64,000 nt of DNA from Hyphomicrobium_A sp963817485 (GCA_963817485.1 CAWFOR010000009.1:40580-104579), one strand, 5' to 3'. Counted from the first letter of the stretch, positions 53,435 to 62,463 are shown. Notes: generated from the sequence alone by a model not told the origin. Program-made: numbers and translations.

Positions 53435-53737
53435 AGCCTGCTCCCTTGCCTTTGCGGAGGGGGCGCCTTGTGTGCCGGCTGCCCTTCCCCCAATTCCCTC
53501 AGCATCCGTCGCGGAGGCGTTCCCCGCCCTAACCAATGGCCCCCACGCGCCCGCGTCAATTGCCAATTTTATCAGATAGCCGCGAGGCGCGCGCGGGGGT
53601 GGGGCTGACCGCCGTCATATTGCGGCAAAACGCCCACACACAACGCCCACACACGGGGCCAAGCGGTCGCTCTGACGCCCTCGACACGGGCATAACCGTT
53701 CGGGTCCGGGGCGCCTGGGGCGCCCTGGGGCGGCCCC
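53435..53737. other. Gene-free stretch
   Basis: About 300 bases. A short tandem repeat (AACGCCCACACAC twice, near 53627-53653) and G-rich runs near 53710 are visible. No gene supported. Confidence 0.4.
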
Positions 53738-55021
53738 TCAATTGCGCTGCGCACGCCGCGGCAGCGTCTCGACCGTTCCCGCGCCCGTCCCAGCCTCGCT
53801 TTCGACTTCACGAATGCGCAAGTCCTGCATGCGCTCAGCGATGTAGTCGCGGGTCAGCGGCACCGCTTCCTGGCGGCGCGCGCACTGGACCTGGAAGACC
53901 GCCACGTCCTGGAAGCGGAACGCAGCCTCGCAGGCGGAGAGATAGAACTCCCACATCCGGCAGAAGCGCTCGTCGTAGAGGGCGGCTGCCTCGGCACGCC
54001 GTGCCATGAACCGCCGGCGCCATTCCGCTAGCGTCTCGGCATAGTGCAGGCGCAGGCATTCGACGTCGGTGACGATGAGCCCCGAGCGCTCGATCGCCGG
54101 TATGATCTCGGAAAGTGCGGGGAGCTGCCCGCCGGGGAAGATGTACTTCTCGAGCCAGGGGTTGGGATACCAGGGTCCGTCCATCAGGCCGATGGTGTGC
54201 ATGAGCATGACGCCGTCCGGCTTCAGCAGCTCGCGGCACTTGCCAAAGTAGGTGTCGTAGAAGCGAGTACCCACGTGCTCGAACATGCCGACCGAGACGA
54301 TGCGGTCGAAGGTGCCTTTCACGTCGCGGTAGTCCTGCAGCGCGAAGCGCACCGCGTCTTGAAGCCCGCGCTCGCGCGCGCGCTCGGTGGCGACGCCGAG
54401 TTGCTCGGTTGATAACGTGATGCCGTGCACATCCGCGGCGCCGCCGATCTCCTTGAGGTAGAGCCCGAGTCCGCCCCACCCGGAGCCGATGTCGAGGACG
54501 CGGCTGTCGGGCTCGAGCACGAGCTTTGCCGTGACAAGCCGCTTCTTGGCGAGCTGGGCCTCCTCCAGCGTCGCGTCGGGCCGCTCGAAGTAGGCGCAGC
54601 TGTATTGCAAATCCTTGTCGAGGAAGAGGCTGTAGAGCCGGCGATCGAGATCGTAGTGGTGCGCCACGTTGCGGCGCGCGCGCCAGGGATTGTTCCGGCT
54701 GAGGAAGCGGCGCTTCAGCATGCGCACATTCTTGAGCAGGCGCATGGGGAGCGAGAGCGGCGCAGGATCGCGCAGCACAAGTGCGAGAAAATCGAAGATC
54801 GTGCCCTGATCGACGACCAACCGGCCGTCCGTGAAAAGCTCGCCTGCGTACAGCTCGGCATTGAGCGCAAGCGCCCGCTCGGCAGCGGCATCCGTGAAGC
54901 GGATGCGCACCTCCTCGCCGGTGCCATCCCCGAACATGAGCTTCTTGCCGCGCGCCGTCTCGACGGTCAGAGCACCGCGCGCAACGCATCGCGAAAATAC
55001 CGCGACCAGCAGCTTTTCCAT
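53738..55021 (-). CDS. cfa: Cyclopropane-fatty-acyl-phospholipid synthase
   Basis: A 427-residue CFA synthase, which methylates unsaturated acyl chains of membrane phospholipids with S-adenosylmethionine. N-terminal lipid-associated domain (~1-110), then YSCAYFERPDATLEEAQLAK, the SAM motif VLDIGSGWGGLGLYLKEIGG, VHGITLSTEQLGVATERARE, FDRIVSVGMFEHVGTRFYDT (with the conserved Glu/His region), GVMLMHTIGLMDG and YIFPGGQLPALSEIIPAIER. Full length. In alphaproteobacteria it helps in stationary phase and acid stress. Monocistronic; 3' end is Ala/Arg-rich. Confidence 0.92.
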   Translation of the reverse strand: MEKLLVAVFSRCVARGALTVETARGKKLMFGDGTGEEVRIRFTDAAAERALALNAELYAGELFTDGRLVVDQGTIFDFLALVLRDPAPLSLPMRLLKNVRMLKRRFLSRNNPWRARRNVAHHYDLDRRLYSLFLDKDLQYSCAYFERPDATLEEAQLAKKRLVTAKLVLEPDSRVLDIGSGWGGLGLYLKEIGGAADVHGITLSTEQLGVATERARERGLQDAVRFALQDYRDVKGTFDRIVSVGMFEHVGTRFYDTYFGKCRELLKPDGVMLMHTIGLMDGPWYPNPWLEKYIFPGGQLPALSEIIPAIERSGLIVTDVECLRLHYAETLAEWRRRFMARRAEAAALYDERFCRMWEFYLSACEAAFRFQDVAVFQVQCARRQEAVPLTRDYIAERMQDLRIREVESEAGTGAGTVETLPRRAQRN

Positions 55022-55291
55022 CGCAGATCACCGGCAGCAAGCCAGCAAGCCATCGGGAACTTGCGCTAAGGGGCAAACGTTCCCTTCTGCAATCTAGGGT
55101 CTCAGAATGCGCTAAAAAAGACCCCTACGGGAATGGGGCCGGCCGACCAAATGCACGCCTTTCTGCTTTGGCGGAGGCCAATTGGTTTCGCCCGAGTAAA
55201 GTCGAGATGGCGAGCATGGGTGATTTCGATACGGATTATTGAGACGCAAGCGCGTAAAATTTCGCTCTGAGTCAAGGACCCTTGGTAGGGT

Positions 55292-55513
55292 ATGGGCGAG
55301 AATAAGATGGCGAGATCGACGCAAGCGAAGGCCCTCGGTCTCAAGCGTGGTCCGCTGTCGGACGCCACATGGCAGCAACTGCCGGCGCCGATGCTCAAGC
55401 TGCTGGTCGAGATTGCGGACGCGGAGAAGCGGCTCGAGGGCCAACTGCCAACGCGCCCAGCACATAAAGACCGGGCCGCACGAGCCCCCCGCGACCCCAA
55501 ATCCGGCGCCTGA
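55292..55513 (+). CDS. Short basic hypothetical protein
   Basis: A 73-residue frame: MGENKMARSTQAKALGLKRG, then PLSDATWQQLPAPMLKLLVE. The middle looks like a real amphipathic helix (LKLLVEIADAEKRLEG); the tail is basic and disordered. No strong ribosome site; the second Met may be the start. It converges with nagA. Confidence 0.4.
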   Translation: MGENKMARSTQAKALGLKRGPLSDATWQQLPAPMLKLLVEIADAEKRLEGQLPTRPAHKDRAARAPRDPKSGA

Positions 55514-55532
55514 GCATACGCGACGCGCAGCT

Positions 55533-56693
55533 CTATACGTCGACCTCTTCGCGAGCGTTGCCGGCCACCCAACTTTCCAACACCTGGATGTGACTGGGTT
55601 CAAAGGCGACCATGTCTGCCCGGAAGCCGGGGGCGATACGACCCAATCTGTGTCCGAGACCCAAAAATTCCGCCGGCGCGGTGGACGCAAAGCGCAAAGC
55701 GGTGGTCAGCGGCACATCGAGAAGTCGGACGGAATTGCGTACCGCGCTCGCCATGTCGAGCACGGCGCCGGCAAGCGTCCCGTCTCCTCGAGTGCAGCGG
55801 CCAGCGTGAACCGTGATCTCCTGGCCATTGAGCGTGAAGCTCGTTTTGCTGCCGCCGACCGAAGGCATGGCGTCGGTGACAAGCATGGGATGCGCCGCCC
55901 CGCGCAGCGCCAGCTGCAGCATCGGCGCTGCGACATGCTCGCCATCGACGATCATTCCGAACCACACGCCCGGCGTCTCGAGGGCGGCGGCAATAGGCCC
56001 AGGCTCGCGGCTCGAAAGCGGGCGCATGGCATTGAAGATATGCGTGACGCCGGTAAGACCTTCGGCAATCGCCGCCTTCGTCTGCGTGTAGGTGGCAAAG
56101 GAGTGGCCAAGCGATACGCGGACGCCCGACCGTGCCAGGGCGGCGATGAAGCCCTCGGGAACACACTCCGGGGCCAGCGTGACCACCACGGCGCCGGCGG
56201 GCCATGACGTGAGCAAATCGACGTCGCGCGCATCGGGCTTTTTGAACATCGACGGGTCGTGCACGCCGGGCTTCTCCGGCGACAGAAACGGCCCTTCGAA
56301 ATGTATGCCGAGGACGCTGGGGTTGTCGGCGGCCGCACTTTGCGCGGCAGCCAGCGCAGCGCGCATCTTGTCGGGCGTATCGCTGATCAGCGTTGGCAAG
56401 AGCCCCGTGGTCCCAAACCTGCGATGGGCCGCGGCGATGGCGCTGATGCCCTCAGGTGTCGGCGCATCGTTGAATAGGACGTCCCCGCCGCCGTTCACCT
56501 GAACGTCGATGAAGCCCGGGGCCAGCCATGCATTTGGCGGCAGCGAATGCACCGGCATCGATGCCGGAAGCTCGCCGCGGGACGTGACCGCAGCCACGTG
56601 CGCGCCATCGACGATGACGGCGCTGTCGCGCAGAATGATGTCGCCGTCGAAGATACTGTCCGCAGCCACGGCGTGGTAACGCGATCGGCTCAT
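55533..56693 (-). CDS. nagA: N-acetylglucosamine-6-phosphate deacetylase
   Basis: A 386-residue amidohydrolase that turns GlcNAc-6-P into GlcN-6-P and acetate. Motifs: WLAPGFIDVQVNGGGDVLFN, GIHFEGPFLSPEKPGVHDPS with the metal Glu, LGHSFATYTQTK and VTHIFNAMRPLSSREPG with metal His, LVTDAMPSVGGSKTSF with the catalytic Asp. Full length. Its ATG overlaps the stop of the upstream SIS gene (ATGA), so translation is coupled. Last gene of the operon kinase-SIS-nagA. Confidence 0.92.
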   Translation of the reverse strand: MSRSRYHAVAADSIFDGDIILRDSAVIVDGAHVAAVTSRGELPASMPVHSLPPNAWLAPGFIDVQVNGGGDVLFNDAPTPEGISAIAAAHRRFGTTGLLPTLISDTPDKMRAALAAAQSAAADNPSVLGIHFEGPFLSPEKPGVHDPSMFKKPDARDVDLLTSWPAGAVVVTLAPECVPEGFIAALARSGVRVSLGHSFATYTQTKAAIAEGLTGVTHIFNAMRPLSSREPGPIAAALETPGVWFGMIVDGEHVAAPMLQLALRGAAHPMLVTDAMPSVGGSKTSFTLNGQEITVHAGRCTRGDGTLAGAVLDMASAVRNSVRLLDVPLTTALRFASTAPAEFLGLGHRLGRIAPGFRADMVAFEPSHIQVLESWVAGNAREEVDV

Positions 56694-57721
56694 GTGGTGC
56701 TGGTGACTTTCCTGAGATGCGGAGGCCGGTCGATGTCGATCTCCAGGTGCTGCGCCAATTGCACGGCCATGCCGTAGAAGCTTTGAATCATGCAAACGGC
56801 GTCGGCTTCGGGCTGGTCGGGTGGCAGCGTGGGCAGCCGCGTGGCCGTCGCGTCACCGGGCTCTGCGACGAACAGCCCAGTGCCCATGTGCCGAAGGTTG
56901 CTCGCGAGTTGCCGCATGCCGGGCGCCGCAGCGTCCGTCGGCATGAACATGAGTACGGGATAGCGCGACGAAGCGAGCGCCACGGGCCCGTGCAGGAATT
57001 CGGCCCCGCTGAAGGCCTCGGTGTGCCGGTTGCATGTCTCCGTAAGCTTGAGGGCCGCTTCCCGGGCGATGGCGAGCGTCGAGCCGCGGCCGATGGTAAC
57101 GAGGCTCGCCGCGGCGGCCAGGGCCGGCACGGCTGCGCTCCAGTCCAACTCGGCGGCTGCCGCCAGACGCTGCGGCAAGCGGCCGACCGCGGCTGCGAGT
57201 GCGTCGTCGTCGGCCCACAGCGCCGTGAGCCGGGCGAGCGCCGCGGCGGTAGCGACGAACGTTTTCGTCGCTGCCACGCTGATCTCCGGCCCGGCGCAGA
57301 TCGGCAGCACGATGTCGCAGGCTTCAGCGAGCGGCGAATCGGGGGCGTTGGTGACGGCAATAACAAGCGCGCCGGAGCTCCTCGCGCTTGTCGTCATGGC
57401 AATGAGGTCCTCGCTTCTCCCGGATTGGGAGATCGCAAGAAACAACTGATCCTTCAGATGCAGAGACCGGCCATAGATGCTGGCGATACTGGGCGCGGCG
57501 GGAGCAACCGGAACTCCGACGTAGCGCTCGATGAGATGCTTGGCAAACGCCGCGGCGTGGGCGGAGCTGCCGCGTGCGCAGGTGACGACGACCTGCGGCG
57601 GACGCGCCTTCAGCCGCGCGACGAGCTCTGCCAACGGCTGCGCCAAGCTCTGCTCCTGGCGCAGGACCGCGCGCGGCGCCTCGCGGATTTCCCGGGCCAT
57701 CTGTGCTTTGGCGTTGCTCAT
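56690..57721 (-). CDS. SIS-domain sugar isomerase/deaminase (NagB-II type)
   Basis: A 343-residue protein with two SIS domains, like the isomerase half of GlmS. It begins MAREIREAPRAVLRQEQSLA; SIS motifs are VVTCARGSSAHAAAFAKHLI, FLAISQSGRSEDLIAMTTSA and CAGPEISVAATKTFVATAAA, and in the second half ASLVTIGRGSTLAIAREAAL, TCNRHTEAFSGAEFLHGP. It lacks the glutaminase domain. This is the pattern of NagB-II/AgaS-type GlcN-6-P deaminases, giving fructose-6-P and ammonia. It is 13 bases after the kinase and overlaps nagA. Confidence 0.88.
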   Translation of the reverse strand: MSNAKAQMAREIREAPRAVLRQEQSLAQPLAELVARLKARPPQVVVTCARGSSAHAAAFAKHLIERYVGVPVAPAAPSIASIYGRSLHLKDQLFLAISQSGRSEDLIAMTTSARSSGALVIAVTNAPDSPLAEACDIVLPICAGPEISVAATKTFVATAAALARLTALWADDDALAAAVGRLPQRLAAAAELDWSAAVPALAAAASLVTIGRGSTLAIAREAALKLTETCNRHTEAFSGAEFLHGPVALASSRYPVLMFMPTDAAAPGMRQLASNLRHMGTGLFVAEPGDATATRLPTLPPDQPEADAVCMIQSFYGMAVQLAQHLEIDIDRPPHLRKVTSTT

Positions 57722-57734
57722 GCTGCGGCCGATC

Positions 57735-58655
57735 TCATCCGCGCTCGATTGCTTGTGGCGTCAACGTCATCGCCATCGCTTCGAGGCGTGCAAGCTGCAG
57801 GGCACCGCTTAGCGCATCGCCCTCGGGTACCACCAAGAGTTTTTTGGTTGCAGGCGCGAGCCAGGGCTCGATGCTTGGCGCAATACCGCCGGCCAACGCC
57901 AACCGCGATACGCCGAGCTCAGCGAGCCGGTTGGCTTTGGCGTCAATGTGGCCCGCTGCCAGCGCCAGCAGCTCGCAGGCCGTGGCATCATCGCGCGCAG
58001 CATAGTCGAGGACGAGCGGCGCCAGCGCGGCGAAGTCGCGCGGCCGCGCCCCGCCCATCCAGCGCACGATTGCATGAGGATCGCTATGGAAGCGCTCGTA
58101 CAGCTTTTTCAGCAGGCCGGTCCATGCAGCGCGGCCATCGCACGCCCACAGCACGCGACGTGCCGCTTCGCAGCCGAGCCACGCACCGCTGCCTTCGTCG
58201 GAGACGGGAAAGCCCCAGCCGCCGACGCGATACTCACGCCCGCCGACGACCGCCCAACCGACACTGCCGGTCCCGACAATGATGATCCCTCCGTCCCTGC
58301 CGCCATGGGCCCCCACGCACGCGGCGTGAGCGTCGGTCGTGAAGATGACCCGCGCGAACGGATGCTTGTGGGCGCGCGCCGCGGCTAGGTGCGTGGGCTC
58401 GCTGGCTCCGGCCAAGGCCAGGCACGCCACGATGTCGGCTTCCCCGGGCGATAGGCCGGCCTGGGAGAGGCTCTCATCGGTCGCCCGCAGCACCGCCGCG
58501 AAGCTCTCCTCAAGCCCGAAGCGAATGTTGGCGGGGCCGGACGACCCCTCGCCCCAGATCTGGCCCTTGATATCCGTGAGGCGGGCGCGGCAACCGGTTG
58601 CACCCCCATCGACCCCGAGAAGAAGCACCTTCCTGGCCATTGCGCGCACGTCCAT
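57735..58655 (-). CDS. BadF/BcrA-type N-acetylhexosamine kinase
   Basis: About 306 residues of the ASKHA sugar-kinase fold. Phosphate-1 motif LLLGVDGGATGCRARLTDIK, linking ARVIFTTDAHAACVGAHGG, phosphate-2 IIIVGTGSVGWAVVGG, DEGSGAWLGCEAARRVLWAC, and LALAGGIAPSIEPWLAP as the adenosine motif. Such enzymes phosphorylate GlcNAc, glucosamine or MurNAc. In this operon GlcNAc (or MurNAc) kinase is the natural job, feeding NagA and MurQ. The ATG at 58655 has TAGG close by; an in-frame ATG at 58640 is equally possible. Confidence 0.85.
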   Translation of the reverse strand: MDVRAMARKVLLLGVDGGATGCRARLTDIKGQIWGEGSSGPANIRFGLEESFAAVLRATDESLSQAGLSPGEADIVACLALAGASEPTHLAAARAHKHPFARVIFTTDAHAACVGAHGGRDGGIIIVGTGSVGWAVVGGREYRVGGWGFPVSDEGSGAWLGCEAARRVLWACDGRAAWTGLLKKLYERFHSDPHAIVRWMGGARPRDFAALAPLVLDYAARDDATACELLALAAGHIDAKANRLAELGVSRLALAGGIAPSIEPWLAPATKKLLVVPEGDALSGALQLARLEAMAMTLTPQAIERG

Positions 58656-58662
58656 AAACCTA

Positions 58663-58685
58663 GTTATTTGTTGTGGTATCATAAC
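58663..58685. promoter_or_regulatory. Divergent control region with inverted repeat
   Basis: GTTAT (58663-58667) and ATAAC (58681-58685) form an inverted repeat in the 65-base AT-rich gap between the kinase operon and murQ. It may be an operator for a GntR/RpiR-type amino-sugar regulator; none is encoded here. Confidence 0.35.
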
Positions 58686-58720
58686 TTGACGGCAATCACT
58701 TTGAGCCAACGCTGCCTTCC

Positions 58721-59647
58721 ATGAATACGGAACGGTTAAGCCCCCGCTACGTCGACATAGACCTTTGGGATCCCGTCGACATCCTCGACGCGATGATCGA
58801 GGGGCAATTGGCGTCCGTCGCCGCGGTGCGGGCGGCGAGGCCGGCGATCGAGCAGGCGGCGCTCGCCATGGAGACCCGCCTTAAGGAGAACGGGCGCCTG
58901 ATTTATGTCGGAGCGGGTACGTCCGGTCGACTGGCCGTGCAGGACGGTGCCGAGCTCATGCCGACTTTCAGCTGGCCGCGCGAGCGCCTGTTGCTCCTGC
59001 TGGCGGGCGGCGACGAGGCCATGACGCAGGCCGTGGAAGGTGCCGAGGACGATATCGGTCGAGCGGCCGAGCTCATCGGACAACACGGCATCGGCGCGGC
59101 CGACGTGTTGATCGCCGTGGCCGCGAGCGGAACAACACCGTTCACGCTAACATGCCTGCGCGAGGCGCGGCGCCGCGGCGCTTTGACCGTCGGCATCGCC
59201 AACAATCCCGATACGCCGCTGCTTGCCGAGGCCGACCGGCCCATCCTGCTCGCAACGGGGCCCGAACCGATCGCGGGCTCCACGCGCATGAATGCGGGCA
59301 CGGCGCAGCGCATCACGCTCAATCTCCTTTCCACACTCGTGATGATCCGTCTCGGCCGCATCTACCGCGGCATGATGGTCGAGGTTCAGGCCTCCAATGC
59401 GAAGCTCGCCAAGCGCCGAGAGAAGATTCTGGCGCATCTCACTGGCCAGAATGGCAAGCAAGTGCGCGACGCACTGCGGCGGTCGAATGGAAGCGTAAAG
59501 CTTGCGCTGTTACTGCTGCAGGGATGTGACCTGCGCGATGCCGAGGCGGTGCTGGAACGCGTGGGCGGCCGGCTCCGCGTCGCAATCGATCATCTCGCCA
59601 AGGCGAACCCGGCATCGCTCCGTTCCAAGGAGGATACCGGGGTCTAA
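58721..59647 (+). CDS. murQ: N-acetylmuramic acid 6-phosphate etherase
   Basis: A 308-residue MurQ; it splits MurNAc-6-P into GlcNAc-6-P and D-lactate in peptidoglycan recycling. LSPRYVDIDLWDPVDILDAM replaces the usual start, then RLIYVGAGTSGRLAVQDGAE with the catalytic-region Glu, LMPTFSWP, LAGGDEAMTQAVEGAEDD, DVLIAVAASGTTPFTLTCLR, GIANNPDTPLLAEAD and GPEPIAGSTRMNAGTAQRIT. Slightly divergent at the N-terminus but complete. It is divergent from the kinase-SIS-nagA operon, which completes the route to fructose-6-P. Confidence 0.92.
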   Translation: MNTERLSPRYVDIDLWDPVDILDAMIEGQLASVAAVRAARPAIEQAALAMETRLKENGRLIYVGAGTSGRLAVQDGAELMPTFSWPRERLLLLLAGGDEAMTQAVEGAEDDIGRAAELIGQHGIGAADVLIAVAASGTTPFTLTCLREARRRGALTVGIANNPDTPLLAEADRPILLATGPEPIAGSTRMNAGTAQRITLNLLSTLVMIRLGRIYRGMMVEVQASNAKLAKRREKILAHLTGQNGKQVRDALRRSNGSVKLALLLLQGCDLRDAEAVLERVGGRLRVAIDHLAKANPASLRSKEDTGV

Positions 59648-59659
59648 GTCCAGCCGGCG

Positions 59660-60175
59660 CTAGCGCTTCCGCAACATGTCGGAGATCTCCTGCGTATTGG
59701 GGAGCCGTCCGTTGGGCGTAAGCCGGTCGATGAGGCCGGGGAGTGCCTTGGAAAGCTGCGTCAGGAGGTCATCCGGTGGGATGCCGGCCTGATCCGCTGC
59801 CTGGCGGACATTTTCGCGACCCAGGGCGGCTCCGAGATCTTTTGGCGCCACCGGCGCGTTCTGGCCCGTGCCGAGCCACGACTTGATGACGTCGTCCAAT
59901 CCGGAGTTTTGAAGCTTCTGCAGCATACCGTTGAGACCGTTGATGAGGTCGGTCTCCTGCGCGGCAGGACCGCTCGCCGGGATCGGAGGCGGCGCGACGT
60001 TGCGCGTCGTGCTTTGACCGGGATTGTCCGGCGCCGCGCTTGCGCCCCCGCAGCTGTTCTTCAGAAGCTCCTGCAGCGCAATCACGATAGCATTTTGACC
60101 GCCACTGCCCTGCCCGGGTTGGGCGGCGCCGCGGCTCTGTCCGGCCTGTGCAAAGATCTCGTCGAGAATTCCCAT
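59660..60175 (-). CDS. YidB family protein (DUF937)
   Basis: A 171-residue protein with the YidB/DUF937 pattern: MGILDEIFAQAGQ at the start, QELLKNSCGGASA, LINGLNGMLQKLQNSGLDDV, IKSWLGTGQNAPV and then LGRENVRQAADQAGIPPDDL, LTQLSKALPGLIDRLTPNGR. Cytosolic, largely helical, function unknown. The ATG at 60175 has GGGAG 8 bases upstream; the frame is open much further but into the upstream gene's other frame. Converges with murQ by 12 bases. Confidence 0.82.
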   Translation of the reverse strand: MGILDEIFAQAGQSRGAAQPGQGSGGQNAIVIALQELLKNSCGGASAAPDNPGQSTTRNVAPPPIPASGPAAQETDLINGLNGMLQKLQNSGLDDVIKSWLGTGQNAPVAPKDLGAALGRENVRQAADQAGIPPDDLLTQLSKALPGLIDRLTPNGRLPNTQEISDMLRKR

Positions 60176-60204
60176 GGACGTCGCTCCCATGCTGGGCAGG
60201 CCCG

Positions 60205-60888
60205 CTATTGGGCGTTGCCGACTTTCTGGCTCAGAATCCGATTGCATTCGCTGTAGTATCCGCCGCCCTTCTCGATCCACCTGAGATCGCCGTTCTTGCC
60301 GGCGGCCTTGTTGGCTCTGTATTGGTCGAGGCAGGTGAGCCTGCGCGCTTTGCCCGCAGATTCGCCGGCGTATTTCTTCGCGATGGCTTTGGGAAAGACC
60401 ATTCCGGATTTGGTGGTTGAAAGAGCGGCGGCATCCGCGCTGCATTCCGCCTTGCGGAACTCGTTCCATGTCGCGCCACCCAAGGTCCCCTTCGCCTTCG
60501 CAGCCTGATACTTCTCGCTGCACTCCTTTTGCGTCAGAGCGTGGGTGTCCGGCTTCGCCGCTTCAGGCTCGGTGTCCTTGGCCGCGGTCGGCTTGAACTC
60601 CGACGACTTCACCTCCTTGAGGCCGGCAGCTTTCGCATCCTTGGCTCCCTTGGCAGTGTCCTTCGCCGTTTCCTTGGCCGTTTTTCCGGGCGTCCTGGCT
60701 TCGAGCGTCGCGCCCGGGCCGCACTCGGCCTTGCGGAAGTCGTTCCAGCTCTTGGCCACCAACGTTCCGGCTTCCTGCTCGGCCTTGTACTTCACGCTGC
60801 ACTCTTTCATCGTCAGCGCGGCCGCGGGCTGTGCGAAAGCCAAGGCCGTCAGCAGTGCCGCACCGGCCAGCAAGTGATTTTGGCGCAT
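60205..60888 (-). CDS. Secreted protein with three Cys-Tyr-Trp repeats
   Basis: A 227-residue protein. Signal peptide RQNHLLAGAALLTALAFAQP. The mature part has two near-identical units, ECSVKYKAEQEAGTLVAKSW/NDFRKAEC (residues ~29-56) and ECSEKYQAAKAKGTLGGATW/NEFRKAEC (~122-149), joined by a Lys/Ala-rich linker (TAKETAKDTAKGAKDAKAAG). A third, weaker unit is TCLDQYRANKAAGKNGDLRW...YYSEC (~185-214). The unit resembles PsiF-type repeats. Each Cys pair may form a disulfide. AAGG before the ATG. Role unknown. Confidence 0.7.
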   Translation of the reverse strand: MRQNHLLAGAALLTALAFAQPAAALTMKECSVKYKAEQEAGTLVAKSWNDFRKAECGPGATLEARTPGKTAKETAKDTAKGAKDAKAAGLKEVKSSEFKPTAAKDTEPEAAKPDTHALTQKECSEKYQAAKAKGTLGGATWNEFRKAECSADAAALSTTKSGMVFPKAIAKKYAGESAGKARRLTCLDQYRANKAAGKNGDLRWIEKGGGYYSECNRILSQKVGNAQ

Positions 60889-61142
60889 CGACCTTGTCCT
60901 CGTATGGTTGAGTCTCGCAATTGAGCGCCGATTAATTGGCATCCTCAATCGAATCCGGCGCCAACGGTTTATGTAAAACAAATATGCCGGTTCATTTTTG
61001 TGCGACGATTTACGTGGCGGCTCACCACCGCGGCGCATCAATTCACAAACAAATATATTCGATATATCTGCCAAATATCTGTCACAAAGATAGGACGCCT
61101 GAATTCCAAAGGCCCGATCTAATATGAAGCCAATTGGCGCCC

Positions 61143-61560
61143 CTAATATCCGAAGTTCTGCCTGAAAATATCGTTGGCGGAGGTGCCGCGGCTCACGGTC
61201 GGCGCCGACCAACCGCCACCGCGGCTACCAGTGCTCGCCCCGGAGTCGTAGTAGCGGCGCCCGCTGGATCGCTGCGCCGGCGCGTCGTCGGGCTCAAGCT
61301 CGGCGACGCGCTCGGTCGTCCTGTCGATCTGATCCCACTTTCCATCGAGCGCGAGCGAGATCCGCTTCTCGTGGCCGTAGATGTCGGCTTCCGTCGTGAT
61401 CTCTCCGTCCGGCTCCGCCTGAGCCGTGAAGTACGTGATGTGAACCGGGATGCGCCCATCGATCGCGACACCGTTCTCGCTGTCTTTTTGGATCTTCCTT
61501 GATCATGTCCGTCACCTGCGTCGCGTGTAGCCCTAACTTGCCGCTACAGAATATTGATTT
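61143..61560 (-). pseudogene. L,D-transpeptidase (YcbB/LdtD-like) C-terminal remnant
   Basis: About 125 residues match the tail of YcbB-type L,D-transpeptidases: GLHATQVTDMIKE, then, after one extra base near 61490, IQKDSENGVAIDGRIPVHIT, YFTAQAEPDGEITTEADIYG and HEKRISLALDGKWDQI, ending SANDIFRQNFGY. The catalytic SHGC region that should precede it is missing. Upstream sequence (61560-61740) shows no coding signal. This is a truncated gene in an AT-richer, degraded area. Confidence 0.6.
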
Positions 61561-61747
61561 CGTTATATAAACGCGGAGCCATGGCGGAGACGGAGTCCGC
61601 TAATCGCTGTTGATGTAGTTCACTTTTCTGCTCATATGCGCAGTCTGCCCATACTCATGCCCATCTCCGCACACGCCCTCAGGTTCATGCAGGGTCAGCG
61701 CCGCGGGCACGAGCAGTATCCTGCGCAGGGGCTAGGCCGCCGTTCGA

Positions 61748-62116
61748 CTATGGTCGCGGCACCCGATACCCCACGAAGCGTTCGCCCATGTCGCGAACCG
61801 ACTTCCTCTCGGTGATCTCACCAAGATGCCGGGCAATCGCAGTCCAGTGGTGCGGCGGCCAGCCGTAACGGGAGCAGACATCCTGGCGATAAAACTTCTC
61901 AAGGTCCGGGCGCGGGACGTAGCCGCCGACGTACTCGGGGCACTCTTCCTGGATGAAGGCGAGAATGGCGCGGGCGTGAATAGAGGCTTGCGATACCGGC
62001 TTGGGATAAAGTCTGCAGACGCGGACGCGCTTATGGCGCCGTTTTGGACAACGGTCGGGGGCGACGGTAGGCGGCGGAGGATCAGTGCTGCAGTGCGTGG
62101 CAACGGTTAGCGACAT
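61748..62116 (-). CDS. Hypothetical protein, possible DNA-binding
   Basis: A 122-residue frame. The first 45 residues are Pro/Arg/Cys-rich; the rest looks real: AILAFIQEECPEYVGGYVPR, PDLEKFYRQDVCSRYGWPPH, HWTAIARHLGEITERKSVRD, a helical pattern like a phage or plasmid winged-helix domain. Start at 62116 without a clear ribosome site. It lies in the degraded island beside tRNA-Arg, which fits mobile origin. Family not recognised. Confidence 0.45.
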   Translation of the reverse strand: MSLTVATHCSTDPPPPTVAPDRCPKRRHKRVRVCRLYPKPVSQASIHARAILAFIQEECPEYVGGYVPRPDLEKFYRQDVCSRYGWPPHHWTAIARHLGEITERKSVRDMGERFVGYRVPRP

Positions 62117-62328
62117 CGGTTGGGGCACCGTGTCCGGATCTTCCGTTCGCCTCCACAGCCGCGCCAGCACGATCGCGTCTCTCCTAACGATCAGGACGCG
62201 AAACAAGAGCCTATTCGGCAGATATCATGCTTGACCGAAGAGGAGCAATGCGTGCGCTAATCGCTTTACACCCATCGACGCCAATCGACACTCACCGGCA
62301 ATCTCGCGGGCGCACATCGACCGCCGCC

Positions 62329-62405
62329 GGTCCCGTAGCTCAACTGGACAGAGCACGAGACTTCGAATCTCGGGGTTGCAGGTTCAAATCCTGCCGGGAC
62401 CGCCA
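62329..62405 (+). tRNA. tRNA-Arg (anticodon UCG)
   Basis: A 74-base cloverleaf plus encoded CCA. Acceptor GGTCCCG (62329-62335) pairs with CGGGACC (62395-62401), discriminator G. Anticodon stem CGAGA/TCTCG with loop CTTCGAA gives anticodon TCG for CGA codons. T-arm GCAGG-TTCAAAT-CCTGC is canonical. Degraded genes lie on both sides, so it may have served as an integration site. Confidence 0.93.
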
Positions 62406-62463
62406 GCTCGAAGGTGAGGCGTCTCGATCCGGCCCGAGGGGATGATCAGGCTTTCGTATTCGG

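Noticed and set aside
53627..53653. Variable-number tandem repeat (AACGCCCACACAC twice)
   Set aside because: Only two units; too little to call a functional repeat array.
56717..58282. 521-codon plus-strand frame opposite the SIS and kinase genes
   Set aside because: It spans two well-supported genes antisense, has no domain and an Arg/Ala-rich composition typical of shadow frames.
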